From a virus, in the IMG/VR virus record IMGVR_UViG_3300027759_000080, positions 1 through 64,000 of that record: a stretch of DNA of 64,000 nucleotides. One strand, written 5' to 3'. The notes below the pieces were generated by a model. It saw nothing but the letters and a program-made list of their open reading frames with translations, made no database searches and was not told the origin of the DNA. Position 1 is the first letter of the stretch. Each line of letters starts with the position of its first letter. Below, piece after piece: positions 1-9,933 of this stretch. The position numbers were made by a program, and so were the translations under genes.

Positions 1-157
1 CAAATATCTCTACAACCTCACGTTGAGTACACCTAAAATTTATTATGGAACTTCCGTTCTTAGAGTTATTAAGAACCTTTATGCATTGCTCACTTAGTTT
101 TTGACTAGGGAGGTTTGCAATTCTCTCTAATAACCTAATATCTATCGTTTTATCCAT
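1..157 (-). CDS. hypothetical protein, N-terminal part only
   Basis: This minus-strand reading frame starts with ATG at 157 and runs off the left edge of the window. About 52 residues are visible, beginning MDKTIDIRLLERIANLPSQK, without a recognisable domain. It is transcribed divergently from the scaffold/capsid genes. A good Bacteroidota-type promoter lies 27 bases upstream, which supports it as a real gene. It may be a small regulator at the boundary between packaging and capsid genes, but that is only a guess from position. Confidence 0.6.
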   Translation of the reverse strand, partial: MDKTIDIRLLERIANLPSQKLSEQCIKVLNNSKNGSSIINFRCTQREVVEIF

Positions 158-183
158 TAAATGTTTTACCTATATGTAAAACA

Positions 184-213
184 CAAAGGTAACTATAATT
201 TTATATAAACAAA
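184..213 (-). promoter_or_regulatory. promoter for the leftmost minus-strand gene
   Basis: Read on the minus strand this is TTTG, 18 bases, then TACCTTTG, which matches the Bacteroidota -33/-7 consensus. It points at the partial gene starting at 157. It lies between two divergent genes. Confidence 0.6.
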
Positions 214-262
214 TATAAATATAATCTTTGCAAGAGAAAAAAACATTAATACAATAAACATT

Positions 263-1315
263 ATGGAAGAAAGAGTATTAGACGCAATGGAGCAGTTGCG
301 CCATGACGAGCTAAACGCAGCACTAGGTGGTGCGAAGAAGCAAGAAGAACAAGATGCAGCAACTGAGTTATTAAACTCACAGAACGCAGAAGCAGAACAA
401 AAAAGATTAGACGCAGTAGCAGCTGAAAACTCAGAAGAAAATAAAACTGAAGGGGCAGAAGCAGAAGTCGTAGAATTATCGTTCATTGAAAAATTAAATA
501 CAGACCCAGCAGTAGAAGCTACTGAAACTGAAAATGTACCTGAATCTATCAAAGCTCAATTAGAGGCTTACGAAGCACTAAAGAAGCAAGTAGAAGAGCA
601 GGAGAACTCAGACGTAGCTAAACTATTAAAGAGTGGGTTAACATTGCAACAAATTGCAGACGGCATAAAGAAGATAGATTACTCTAGCCACTCTATAGAA
701 GACTTAATAAAGTTAGAATTAGAGAAGGAAGGAATAACAGGAGACGACTTAGAAACAGCTTTAGACGAAGAAGTTTCTAATTATAACTCACTATCAATAT
801 TAGCAAGAGCAAAGTATGATTCAGCCCTAAAGGCTAATTACAAATCAGAGGTTGTAGTTGACGATGCAATAAAGCTATTAAACGACAAACTAAATGAGAA
901 TGCTAGTGTATTAGACCCTAAACAAAAACAATTAGCGATTGAGGCAATGGCTAAAGAAGACTTAGGAGCTGTAGACCAAGTATTTGATACTTTAAGAAAG
1001 CAGAACTACGAAGTTAATAACGATGTAGTAGCAGCCATAAAAGAAAGATATAACCCTATAATGGCTGAGTTATATGTAACAAAAGAAGGTGGTTTTGACG
1101 TAAAGAAATTTATTGAAGAGAGCTATACTTTGAAGTATCATAAACAAGAAAAAGAATCGGCAGTAGCAGCCGCAGAGAAAAGAGCCTATGAGAAGGCTAA
1201 AAGAGAATTTGCTAACCCCGATATGAGTAGTAGAGGTGGAGGAGCAGCAGGAACTGGTAAATCAGTTGAACAACAACTTGAAGAACAGGAACTAAAAAGA
1301 TTAAAAGGAAAATAA
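263..1315 (+). CDS. probable capsid scaffold protein
   Basis: This 350-residue protein is very rich in Glu, Lys, Ala and Gln, is strongly charged, and has long predicted helices and likely coiled coils in its first 120 residues. It has no transmembrane segment. It ends in a basic tail after a Gly-rich linker (SRGGGAAGTGKS). It lies directly upstream of the major capsid gene, with 32 bases between them. Low-complexity acidic composition, this position and a basic C-terminus are the usual marks of phage scaffold proteins, whose tail contacts the capsid shell. The assignment rests on composition and context, not on a conserved motif. A minor head protein is the alternative. Confidence 0.65.
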   Translation: MEERVLDAMEQLRHDELNAALGGAKKQEEQDAATELLNSQNAEAEQKRLDAVAAENSEENKTEGAEAEVVELSFIEKLNTDPAVEATETENVPESIKAQLEAYEALKKQVEEQENSDVAKLLKSGLTLQQIADGIKKIDYSSHSIEDLIKLELEKEGITGDDLETALDEEVSNYNSLSILARAKYDSALKANYKSEVVVDDAIKLLNDKLNENASVLDPKQKQLAIEAMAKEDLGAVDQVFDTLRKQNYEVNNDVVAAIKERYNPIMAELYVTKEGGFDVKKFIEESYTLKYHKQEKESAVAAAEKRAYEKAKREFANPDMSSRGGGAAGTGKSVEQQLEEQELKRLKGK

Positions 1316-1347
1316 CAATAACAAATAAAATAAAATAAAAAAAAACA

Positions 1348-2673
1348 ATGAGCAATCAAACAATTATCAATGGTAATACCTCAAGTGTCAATATATTTGA
1401 TGCTTTGAATTTAACTCCACGTCAGATTGAACGCCAAACTGTTATGACACAGCCTGCGTACGCAATGGGACAAGCTAAAATTCCTTTAGCTATGAGCAAC
1501 TACGGTGAATCATCAGCTTTCAAATCTGGTAGCAGAACTTGGGATATCCCTCGTATGAACAACCAATTCAAAAAGGCTAATGTTCAAAGTGCTACAGGTT
1601 CAGGAACTTCTGTATTACAAGTAACTTTAACTGACCCTATTTTTAGTGCAATCCCTGCTGGAACTTTAGTTCAAGACCCTACAAGTGGTACTTACGCTAC
1701 AGTATCTAACACAGCTAACGGTCAATTAACTTTAGTTTATGATACAAACTCAAACTCTAGCGGAACTACTTTTGCTGCTACAGATTTTGCAACAGGTAAC
1801 TTAATCTCTCCTAGAGGTGTAGTAGGTAACATTTCAACTCGTCAAGAGGTAGAAGGTACTTACACAATTCCAGAAATTGATACTTACCAAATTGGTTCAT
1901 GGGACAAAACTTGTACAATGTCTTTAGAGGAATTAAAAACTCAAACTTACATTGCTTCAGTTGATGGAACAGACTACTACGCTAAGAACAAACAATTAGA
2001 AGTATTAAACGAGTTCTACACTTCGTACTATGCTTTCTTATATTCTGATGCAAAAGGTGTAACTAGTGCTACTAGCCCTCGCTCTCCTTCTTTAATCAAC
2101 CAAATCAAAACTTTTGCTCCTAACAACATCGTAATGAAGTCACAAGCTGACATCACATTATCAGAGTTTGAAAGCACTGCAAAAGAATTTGTTCGTAATG
2201 GTTCATTAAACTCAAACGAAATATTAGTATTTGGTGGTTTAGATTACTTATCTAATGTTTATAACATCTTACGTCCTTATATCTTAACAGCTGGTAAGGA
2301 TAACGTATTAGGTGGTGACTTAGTAAAAGGTTTGGACGTACAGTACTACCAAGCTTTCGGTTTAACTTTCAAATTCGTATTAGATATGTTTGTTGAAAAT
2401 CAAAACATCTGGGGCAGAACTCGTTCTAACTCAGCTATGTGGGTTGATTCTTCTAAAGTTCAATTACAAAACGGTTCTATGGCAGCTCCAATCTATAAAG
2501 TGTACAAAGCAGTAGACGGCTTACACGCTTGGAACATCAATGGCGGTAGCGATATCAACGGTAACTTGGTTAAAACAGGTTCTACTGGTCAGTTAGCTGC
2601 TTCTACTCAATTCCATATGGAAGGTTCTTATATCATTGCTAACCCTAAAGCAGCTTTATATCACTCATTTTAA
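1348..2673 (+). CDS. major capsid protein
   Basis: This 441-residue protein follows the scaffold-like gene and precedes the connector genes, the standard place for the HK97-fold shell protein. The sequence is soluble and mixed alpha/beta. Residues about 95-165 form a Gly/Ser/Thr-rich beta segment that looks like an inserted surface domain. An EEL-containing helix near residue 195 and the C-terminal region rich in aromatic and Asn residues fit the P and A domains of such proteins. Codon choice differs from neighbours, with many TCT, GGT and CGT codons, as expected of a highly expressed gene. Length and position are typical. The fold is inferred, since no catalytic motif exists to confirm it. 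Confidence 0.8.
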   Translation: MSNQTIINGNTSSVNIFDALNLTPRQIERQTVMTQPAYAMGQAKIPLAMSNYGESSAFKSGSRTWDIPRMNNQFKKANVQSATGSGTSVLQVTLTDPIFSAIPAGTLVQDPTSGTYATVSNTANGQLTLVYDTNSNSSGTTFAATDFATGNLISPRGVVGNISTRQEVEGTYTIPEIDTYQIGSWDKTCTMSLEELKTQTYIASVDGTDYYAKNKQLEVLNEFYTSYYAFLYSDAKGVTSATSPRSPSLINQIKTFAPNNIVMKSQADITLSEFESTAKEFVRNGSLNSNEILVFGGLDYLSNVYNILRPYILTAGKDNVLGGDLVKGLDVQYYQAFGLTFKFVLDMFVENQNIWGRTRSNSAMWVDSSKVQLQNGSMAAPIYKVYKAVDGLHAWNINGGSDINGNLVKTGSTGQLAASTQFHMEGSYIIANPKAALYHSF

Positions 2674-2684
2674 TTAAAAATAAT

Positions 2685-2715
2685 AATAGCACTTGGGTTC
2701 TTCCTGAGTGCTATT
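2685..2715 (+). terminator. hairpin after the capsid gene
   Basis: AATAGCACT at 2685-2693 pairs perfectly with AGTGCTATT at 2707-2715, giving a 9-bp stem 12 bases after the capsid stop codon. There is no strong T tract after it, so it may be a partial terminator or an mRNA 3'-end stabiliser that raises capsid transcript level relative to downstream genes. Confidence 0.65.
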
Positions 2716-2751
2716 TAATCAAATAAATAAAAAAAATAAACAAATAAAAAA

Positions 2752-3849
2752 ATGATATCAAATATTTCAGTTTTAAATACAGTCCAAGATAATGCATTAG
2801 ACGTTTTTGTTGATGCAAACGGATTCTTAAACGTAACAGGATGCCCTAGAGTAAAGGCTACAAGCCCGAAGGTTAATACAATCATCGGTGGCGATGCAAC
2901 CGCAGGTGTCTCTACTTTCGCTTTTACTGCACAAAATAACTACACTTATAACTTTAGAGTGACAGGTTATGATGCTGGTAACAACAGACTTACAATTAAT
3001 TTTAATTACACTACTGGTGCTTCTGGTGCTACAGCAACTACAATTGCTGACGGAGTAAGAGCTATGATTACAGCAAGTTCTATTGGTGCTCAGTTTGCTT
3101 CTATTGCAGGAACAACTACTGTTGTATTAACAGCAACAACTGCTAATCCTCTTATTTCTTTTGAAAACTATACCAGAGACCCTAATATGACTACTACCGC
3201 AGCAGCTGTTACAACTGCTGGTGTTGAAGCTACAGGTTATGGCGCAGATTTATTAGTTGCTTACGGTGGATTTGCAGGTTCAAGCGCAATTGTTTCTACT
3301 GGTTCTTATGACCAATATGAAATTACAGTTAATCCTCCAGTCATGTTTGGCGGTCAGGCAATCACAGAAGTTGGTTCAACTACTTATGTTGTGTTAATCA
3401 ACAAGGCTGCTACAACTGCAACTGGTTCTGTTAATAATGCAACATTTAATATAGCATTATTAAACGCTACTGATGATTTAGGTGTAGCTAAAACTATAGG
3501 TACTATTACAGGTCTTGCAAGAGGTCTTCGTGTAGTTGTACAAAGCTCATCTGTTTCAACCGCTACTGTTCCAACACCAATAGCAATAGGAGGAACAGCA
3601 ATAACAGTAACTATTACAGCAGCAACAGCGCCAGCATTAGGTAACGTAGTAACTTCTGCATCGTGCTTCACATTGTTTAAAGCTAGACAAGGAGATGTAA
3701 TAGTAGCAGCAGCAACTACTAACTTTGCAACACAGGCAGTAACAACATTAGTAGGTGTTACAAGCGTAACAGCAGCGTCAGGAGACAATGCAGTTGGTGC
3801 AAGTGCTGTTATCTTCAAATTGATTTCAGTAAGAAATATCCCTAACTAA
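2752..3849 (+). CDS. beta-rich head protein, possible decoration protein
   Basis: This 365-residue protein is dominated by Thr, Ala, Val, Gly and Ile in alternating patterns, as in all-beta structural proteins. It has very few charged residues and no signal peptide or membrane segment. The start MISNISVLNTVQDNALDVFV is followed by repeated TTxxTT/TAA-type strands. It sits between the capsid gene and the connector genes with terminators on both sides, so it is probably made at its own level. Position and composition suggest a capsid decoration or head-fibre protein. I do not recognise a specific family. Confidence 0.55.
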   Translation: MISNISVLNTVQDNALDVFVDANGFLNVTGCPRVKATSPKVNTIIGGDATAGVSTFAFTAQNNYTYNFRVTGYDAGNNRLTINFNYTTGASGATATTIADGVRAMITASSIGAQFASIAGTTTVVLTATTANPLISFENYTRDPNMTTTAAAVTTAGVEATGYGADLLVAYGGFAGSSAIVSTGSYDQYEITVNPPVMFGGQAITEVGSTTYVVLINKAATTATGSVNNATFNIALLNATDDLGVAKTIGTITGLARGLRVVVQSSSVSTATVPTPIAIGGTAITVTITAATAPALGNVVTSASCFTLFKARQGDVIVAAATTNFATQAVTTLVGVTSVTAASGDNAVGASAVIFKLISVRNIPN

Positions 3850-3899
3850 AAAAAATATAGTTAGATACAAGAAACTTTCCATGTGTTTTCTTCGCAATT

Positions 3900-3924
3900 A
3901 AGCCCCCTAAAAAGGGCTTTTTTG
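3900..3924 (+). terminator. intrinsic terminator
   Basis: AAGCCC at 3900-3905 pairs with GGGCTT at 3914-3919 and is followed by a T run to 3923. This separates the head protein unit from the connector/tail unit. Confidence 0.85.
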
Positions 3925-3948
3925 TTTTTATAAAATATAGTATATTTG
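3921..3948 (+). promoter_or_regulatory. promoter of the connector genes
   Basis: TTTG at 3921-3924, 16 bases, then TATATTTG at 3941-3948. The -7 motif ends only 5 bases before the ATG at 3954, so the transcript should be leaderless or nearly so. The -33 element overlaps the T tract of the preceding terminator. Confidence 0.65.
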
Positions 3949-3953
3949 TAACC

Positions 3954-4577
3954 ATGACTGGTGCAGATATTAAACGCATATTTTACTCAAAATATGATGA
4001 AATTACAAATGGTGTTATAAGCAATACAAGACTTAACGACCAATTCCTTCAGGCAACAACTGAATACTTTATGCCCTTACTAAGAGAGTACGGTAGAACT
4101 GGAGCGATAAATGATGAGTTAAGATGCTTACAAACAACTGTGACCGTAACAAGTCCTGCTAACTACTTAATTGCATTCTCATCAATGCCATCATACCAAA
4201 GTTTAACTAGTATCGAAACTACCTACACTGAAAATGGGCAAACATATGTAAAGACGGCTATTCAATTACCGTACAACGCTATGAACAAGAGTTATAGTGA
4301 CGGCAAGGTATATGCTCCTAGATATGAAATTATGGGAACTAATATAAGGATATATCCAAAAGCAGGAACTTTATCCAAGGTAGATATTGAGTATCTTACT
4401 ACTCCTCCTGTTATTGACGTGACAAGTGCTACCCAGTTGACATACAGTGACCAGAACGTATCAGGAATAATAGACAAGGTAATGAGTATATACGCAGCTT
4501 CTTTAGGAGATATGGAAGCGTATAACGTAGCAGAAAGAAGCGAAATTCAGAATACTAATACACAACCTAGGAGATAA
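3954..4577 (+). CDS. probable head-tail connector (ring/adaptor) protein
   Basis: This 207-residue protein has a helical N-terminal part (residues 1-60) and a beta-rich middle. It contains a RIYPKAGTLSKVDIEYL segment near residues 134-151 that resembles the common segment of phage adaptor/ring proteins. A helical C-terminal part follows (IIDKVMSIYAASLGDMEAYN). It is the first gene after the head module and overlaps no other gene. The next gene follows by 8 bases. Order (head, this gene, next gene, muzzle-like protein) matches the ring and hub genes of crAss-like podoviruses. Exact equivalence is inferred from order and size. Confidence 0.6.
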   Translation: MTGADIKRIFYSKYDEITNGVISNTRLNDQFLQATTEYFMPLLREYGRTGAINDELRCLQTTVTVTSPANYLIAFSSMPSYQSLTSIETTYTENGQTYVKTAIQLPYNAMNKSYSDGKVYAPRYEIMGTNIRIYPKAGTLSKVDIEYLTTPPVIDVTSATQLTYSDQNVSGIIDKVMSIYAASLGDMEAYNVAERSEIQNTNTQPRR

Positions 4578-4585
4578 TAAGCAAA

Positions 4586-5230
4586 ATGACTTTATACGAA
4601 ATAACAGAAACTCTAATAAGAGCAGCAAACGGAGGTAATTTCTCCTCAGATATGAAATGGGATATTCCCTACATCGAAAGTGTAGTACATCAAGTTAGGG
4701 AGCAGGCTATAATAATTTCTTATAATGGAAATCAAGCTACAGGAGCTAATAAGACTATATCTCCAGATTGGTTGCAGAAGAATACTTACACAACTTTTAC
4801 TAAAGTGGATAATGAAAAAGAGCCATCTTACTTAACTACATCAGCACTACCTGTAATAAGAGTAAACTCTAACCAAACAGGGGTAGCATACCAAGGAACA
4901 GCAGGAGCAACACAGAAATTCTACGAGGCACTTACTAAAGGACAAATCAACACTTGGTACACACAAGGATTCTTTAAAAATAATAAGAGAGTAGCTATAC
5001 TAAGAACAGGTGAAAAGATGGAAATATATGGCAACACCTTACTATCTTCTATAAGCGAGGAAGCTATGTACCAAAGACCTGATTTAGTTGCTGGATGGAA
5101 CTACGATACAAGCAGATACCCGATAAACGAAGGTTTAGTACCAATGATGAAGATGTTATTTGTACAACAAGTTAGACCTGAGATGATGATAGCTAAAGAT
5201 TCTGTATCGGATAGAGCTGTAACTCTGTAA
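4586..5230 (+). CDS. structural protein, probable tail ring or hub
   Basis: This 214-residue soluble protein is co-transcribed with the preceding connector gene. It has an N-terminal helix (MTLYEITETLIRAANGG), a central beta region and a C-terminal stretch rich in Met and Gln. It contains no enzymatic motif. Lying between the connector and the muzzle-like protein, it most likely forms part of the neck or tail hub. I do not recognise the family directly from its sequence. Confidence 0.5.
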   Translation: MTLYEITETLIRAANGGNFSSDMKWDIPYIESVVHQVREQAIIISYNGNQATGANKTISPDWLQKNTYTTFTKVDNEKEPSYLTTSALPVIRVNSNQTGVAYQGTAGATQKFYEALTKGQINTWYTQGFFKNNKRVAILRTGEKMEIYGNTLLSSISEEAMYQRPDLVAGWNYDTSRYPINEGLVPMMKMLFVQQVRPEMMIAKDSVSDRAVTL

Positions 5231-5235
5231 AATCC

Positions 5236-5269
5236 TTGAGCATAATATCAAAATAAAATAGTATTTTTG
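5236..5269 (+). promoter_or_regulatory. promoter of the muzzle-like gene
   Basis: TATTTTTG at 5262-5269 matches the -7 consensus and ends 5 bases before the ATG at 5275. A TTG lies at 5236-5238 with a rather long spacing of 23 bases, so the -33 part is weak. The short distance predicts a leaderless transcript. Confidence 0.5.
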
Positions 5270-5274
5270 TGCGT

Positions 5275-8200
5275 ATGGCACAGGACACCACAATTAACTC
5301 TTTTGAGGGCGGCTTAAATAAAGACGTAGCCCTAGTATCTTTACCCTCTAATCAATATGACGAGGCTAATGATGTAGAATTTATATCTGATGAATTAGGT
5401 AAATTAACGACTTTAGAAGCTAAGAGAGGCACAGGACTAGCTAAGGTTACTGTTCCTAATGCTACTCCTCAAACAATTATGTTTAGAGTAAGGACATATG
5501 CTGATACTGCACAAATATTAGGACAATACTATACCAATCAAAAGTTTGAATTTAAAGATGCTAATGGAGTTGTAGTAACAGGAGGCACAATTACAATAAC
5601 AAACAGTAATCCTTATGTTACTAATTATGTTTTTGCATCAGACTTAACAACTGCTTTAGGTGGCAAGGGAACTGTTGCTGACAATGGTAATAATGATTTA
5701 TTATATACAACAATTACATTAACATCTTCTAGTTACAATTCAGTAGTTAGCTGTACTCAAACTGCAACTTTAAATGGAGTTGCCAACAACAAAATTAATG
5801 AACTTATTTTAATTAGAGAATTAATAACTACAGAAACTCAATTAGAGCCTATAGCTTATGTTAATAGTCAGAATCTAGGCTTTGTATTAAGTGTAAGCGA
5901 TGACAATACTATTACAGAAATTGGCGTAGCAGATGAAGATAACAACTGGGCTTACACAAGATTATTAAGAACAAAGAGCTTTGTAGTAAGTAAAACACAG
6001 CCTATTAAATTTATAGTAGAGCAGCAAAATGATGGAGTATATGCCCTGTACTTTACTGATAATACTATAAAAGATAAATGTATATATGTTCCACCTGTCT
6101 TAACTCAGGATTGCTGTTTAGCATATAGTCCTACAAATATTCAAGTAGCAGGAAAGGGAATATATAATTTAGTTCAAACAAACGCACAAACTAATAGTCA
6201 ATTAGTGAACAATATTGGATATGTCACTTATAAAAATACGCTACAAAGCGGTGGTGGCTTGCTTACAGGAGGAAAAAGATATGTGTGCAGGTTCGGGATA
6301 AATGGTTCTAATATAACTACTCAGTGGAGTATATTAAGCAATATTGTTCCTGTTATCTCTGCAAGTGCTGATAGTGGACTTGCATGGGTAAATACACAGG
6401 GAACACCTAACGGAATTCCTACAAGCAAACAAAATATATTAACAATTAACAATGCACAAGCAGATGTTTTTAATTTTGTAGAATTAGGGGTAGTAAATTA
6501 CGCAGGAGAAAACGCTACGTCTGGAGAATTGATAGGAAGGTTTGATGTATTGGCTGAAAGCTTTGATATTACACACACAGGATTAGAGCAAACAACATTA
6601 TTAGACGTTGTAAGCCTTATAGAGGCAGAGCCTGTCTTACTTAAGGTTAGGGATATTGAAACCAAGAAAAATAGATTAAATAGAGCTAATACTGTAACCG
6701 CTAACGAAGATGCTAAGTGGCAATCAATAGCTGAAAATGCAGTTGTTACTACTCAAAGGTTTTCAGACAGCCTAAGCAATACTGGTTTACTGCCTACATC
6801 AGGTGGCAATAGAAGATTTTATGGATACGGAGACAGCGTAGCAATGGGCATTATACCAAGTAGCGATACAAGAAATATAGAGAGAAAAATAGAATATGTC
6901 TCTCAAGTATCAGTTCCTCCGATAGTATCTCCACCTACTTATGTGTCAGGAGTTTATACTGTAACTGCTACTGATAGCCCTTTATTACAAATAAATTTAA
7001 CAGGTAAAGTAATAATAAAAACTAGCCCAACTATAATAAGTACATTTCCAGCTATTTGGGCTTACTATGACACAACTTCTATTGTTTCTTTTAAGATAAG
7101 AAGGATAAGAGCAGGAGTTACTACTGATGTTATAAATGATGTTATTGACACAAGGTTAAGCACTCACGAATTTTTTGCATCAACAGATTTAAATAAAACT
7201 TATAATATTGAAACAAATGCTGGAGATTATATAGAATTTTGGTGGGGCGTTTATATAGGTAGTAACGAGATTGATGTTGTAGATTTTTCATATATAAATA
7301 TTAATCAGGCGGCAACAGCTTCTTCTACTCAATTTTCAGGCACACAAGTAGGAGAATATCAAATTCCATATAACGTGGCAAACAGAGCTGGTTATATGCT
7401 ATATGAGTACTACCTAACATATGTTAGATTTCATTTAAAGAATGGATATATAACAGCACCTTACCCTTTAGGAAAGTATTACATAGACAATGCTACTTAT
7501 AAACGAGGATTAGTACAAATATTGCCATTAGACCCTACAATGCCATTTACAGATACAAGCACATTAGCTAGTAGAAAAGTATATAACTATGCTTTAAGCG
7601 TAGCTAATTTAGACCTTTTTTACGTTAAAGATGAATTATTAGGAGTAAGTTTTGAAAGAAGTGAGCCATTAAATACAGTTATTGGAAGTGGTATATACCA
7701 TAATGCAAGAGTAATAGATGGAGATGTTTATACTTCGGGGTATAATACTACAACAGGAGCTCCTTCAATTACTGATGCCAGAAGAAAGTTTGGTATATTT
7801 ATTAGTAACGATTTAGATAACCAAGTTATAAAGTATAGCAAAGGCGATTATTTACAATTACTAGGAGTTCCAAGAACATTAGGTTCTAATGCTAATTATA
7901 AAAGTGGCAATAATAACATAGGGCTTATAAAAGAATTATTAGGAAGTGTAGAAATTGGAGGAGATGCAATGATAGCTACTAAATGGGTTATTGAAGATAG
8001 TACAAGTGTAGACTTTAATTCGGTAGGAGATGTTATTTATAATACAACTGCAAATTTGTATTACAAACCTAGTACCAGCATATTAAATAATGCTTATTCT
8101 AATTCTAAAGGAGTGGCGGTTTCAACAACAGGGTTTGTAAGAACTTCGGGTGGTACTAAGGAGGAAATAAATACTTTCGTAGCGTTTTATATTAGACCTA

Positions 8201-9867
8201 TTGATTTAAATACAGTAGATTATAAGAACTATAAGCCAGTTCCAACTGGAGAAATAGTAAGAATAACTTCATCAACTCCAGCTGTATTACCTGCTACTAC
8301 AGTATATGGCGGAGATACTTATACTCAAAAAGTAATAAGAAAAGAGGCTGATTGGTATGTAGAGCCAAGTCCGTCAACTAAAATAGCGAGTAGTGTAATT
8401 ACGTTTTATGCACAAAACAGATTAAATAGTCAATTGTTTTATACAAATACTACAGCACCAAAAGCAACATGGAACTTGCAGGGAAGTAAAAGCTTGTATC
8501 AATACTTATTCCCATTTGCTAGTTCAAGCGAATTAGTAGATGAGCAACATAACTTTGACAAGTCTTACATAGGAGCAAATCAAGTAAATAGGATAGCCCC
8601 TTACAACCCTTTACTTCCATACCCTACAAGTAACCCAACAAGAATATATTACTCTGACGAGAAAGCTGTAGGAAGCTTGTACGATGCATACAGAAAGGTT
8701 AAACCATTAAACTTCGTAGACTTAGAATTACAGAACGGAGCTATATCAGCAATATATGATATTAGAGACGTGATGGTAGTAATACAGCCTACATTCGTAG
8801 GAGCTATTCCTTACGCAGCCGATACTTTAATTCAGAGCGATAGCACAGCTAAAATATTAGTTGGCACTGGAACTGTGTACAGTAATAGGGTATACCCATT
8901 ATCAAGCTTTGGAACTAGCTTAAAGACAATGAGCTGTAAAGGGTACAACTCTAATGGTAACCCTCAGGTATATTGGATGTCAGATGACTTTGCTAACTTT
9001 AATCGTTATGACTACAGTGGAGTTAAGATATTGAGTTCTGATAACAATATGAGAACTTGGTTTTTAAATAATACAGTTAATATCAAGAACGAGTTTGATG
9101 TAAATATATACTACAACACTAAGAAGGAAGATGTAGTATTAACATCAAGAGCAGTTAAGGCTTTCCCTACATGGAATCCTGCAACAACTTACACTCCTTT
9201 TACTTATGTTTCATACGGAGCAGTAGGAAGATGGAAAAACTTTGAGCAGATTCCTTCTATATACGTTTCTAATACGACCAATACAAACTCTAATCCTTTT
9301 GATAATCCTGCTAATTGGGCTTATGTAGACCCTGCTAGTAGTACATTTTACAATATGTGGAGCTTAATCTTTAACGAGAAAAGGAATAACTTCACTACAT
9401 TTATGAGCCCTTTACAGAAGAGATACTTCAAGCATAATAACTTAGTTCTAACTCCTAGAGGAGTAGACGTTAAGGGTAATATCTATCAAATGGATAATGT
9501 AAATGGTAATTATTTGCAATGGTTTCCTTTAGCAGGAAATACAGACTTTAAATTAGGTAATTTTATTTTATCAACCGTATTTAATAAGTTCGGAACAGAC
9601 AGAAAAATGATTAATGTCAATTTTGAAAGAGGAGATGATGTTGCGGTACAGCCAACAACTGTAACAGCTATAACACCAACACAAAGTGTAGATTTGCCAA
9701 TTAACGAAACTAGATTAGGAGTAACTTACTACCCATCTTATTACGATAGTAATGGCGATACTCCTTACGGACAGTTCATTAAGATACTTATTAAGAAGGC
9801 TTCTTATTTGAAAATAAGGACTATAGCAATGAAATTCAAAAATAAATTCCCATTGAGGATGAAATAG
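5275..9867 (+). CDS. large tail protein, crAss-like muzzle/stabilisation protein type
   Basis: This protein has about 1530 residues. I place the start at the ATG at 5275 rather than at the in-frame GTG at 5269, because the GTG overlaps the -7 promoter motif. The N-terminal motif SFEGGLNKDVALVSLPSNQY, followed by a YDEANDVEF stretch, is of the type seen at the start of the long tail 'stabilisation'/muzzle proteins of crAss-like phages. There, a Phe-x-Gly-Gly-x-Asn-Lys-Asp motif precedes a Gln-Tyr-x-x-Ala-x-Asn motif. The remainder is beta-rich with many Thr, Ser, Asn and Tyr residues and no membrane segment. It would form the tail extension of a short-tailed virion. The family link is by motif and gene order and was not tested by alignment. 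Confidence 0.65.
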   Translation: MAQDTTINSFEGGLNKDVALVSLPSNQYDEANDVEFISDELGKLTTLEAKRGTGLAKVTVPNATPQTIMFRVRTYADTAQILGQYYTNQKFEFKDANGVVVTGGTITITNSNPYVTNYVFASDLTTALGGKGTVADNGNNDLLYTTITLTSSSYNSVVSCTQTATLNGVANNKINELILIRELITTETQLEPIAYVNSQNLGFVLSVSDDNTITEIGVADEDNNWAYTRLLRTKSFVVSKTQPIKFIVEQQNDGVYALYFTDNTIKDKCIYVPPVLTQDCCLAYSPTNIQVAGKGIYNLVQTNAQTNSQLVNNIGYVTYKNTLQSGGGLLTGGKRYVCRFGINGSNITTQWSILSNIVPVISASADSGLAWVNTQGTPNGIPTSKQNILTINNAQADVFNFVELGVVNYAGENATSGELIGRFDVLAESFDITHTGLEQTTLLDVVSLIEAEPVLLKVRDIETKKNRLNRANTVTANEDAKWQSIAENAVVTTQRFSDSLSNTGLLPTSGGNRRFYGYGDSVAMGIIPSSDTRNIERKIEYVSQVSVPPIVSPPTYVSGVYTVTATDSPLLQINLTGKVIIKTSPTIISTFPAIWAYYDTTSIVSFKIRRIRAGVTTDVINDVIDTRLSTHEFFASTDLNKTYNIETNAGDYIEFWWGVYIGSNEIDVVDFSYININQAATASSTQFSGTQVGEYQIPYNVANRAGYMLYEYYLTYVRFHLKNGYITAPYPLGKYYIDNATYKRGLVQILPLDPTMPFTDTSTLASRKVYNYALSVANLDLFYVKDELLGVSFERSEPLNTVIGSGIYHNARVIDGDVYTSGYNTTTGAPSITDARRKFGIFISNDLDNQVIKYSKGDYLQLLGVPRTLGSNANYKSGNNNIGLIKELLGSVEIGGDAMIATKWVIEDSTSVDFNSVGDVIYNTTANLYYKPSTSILNNAYSNSKGVAVSTTGFVRTSGGTKEEINTFVAFYIRPIDLNTVDYKNYKPVPTGEIVRITSSTPAVLPATTVYGGDTYTQKVIRKEADWYVEPSPSTKIASSVITFYAQNRLNSQLFYTNTTAPKATWNLQGSKSLYQYLFPFASSSELVDEQHNFDKSYIGANQVNRIAPYNPLLPYPTSNPTRIYYSDEKAVGSLYDAYRKVKPLNFVDLELQNGAISAIYDIRDVMVVIQPTFVGAIPYAADTLIQSDSTAKILVGTGTVYSNRVYPLSSFGTSLKTMSCKGYNSNGNPQVYWMSDDFANFNRYDYSGVKILSSDNNMRTWFLNNTVNIKNEFDVNIYYNTKKEDVVLTSRAVKAFPTWNPATTYTPFTYVSYGAVGRWKNFEQIPSIYVSNTTNTNSNPFDNPANWAYVDPASSTFYNMWSLIFNEKRNNFTTFMSPLQKRYFKHNNLVLTPRGVDVKGNIYQMDNVNGNYLQWFPLAGNTDFKLGNFILSTVFNKFGTDRKMINVNFERGDDVAVQPTTVTAITPTQSVDLPINETRLGVTYYPSYYDSNGDTPYGQFIKILIKKASYLKIRTIAMKFKNKFPLRMK

Positions 9868-9899
9868 TTGTATAATCAACCAAAAAAAACTTAAATTTG
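9868..9899 (+). promoter_or_regulatory. promoter of the first tail-fibre cluster
   Basis: TTG at 9868-9870, 21 bases, TAAATTTG at 9892-9899. It precedes the small gene at 9934 by 34 bases, so this transcript has a short A-rich leader. Confidence 0.65.
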
Positions 9900-9933
9900 C
9901 AATACTAATAATATATAAAAAAAAAATACTACA

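Noticed and set aside
5275-9867. Firm placement in Crassvirales
   Set aside because: The muzzle-like motif and gene order agree, but the crAss-type RNA polymerase protein with a DFDGD motif was not found, and the large proteins look like polyvalent proteins instead. The relation stays tentative.
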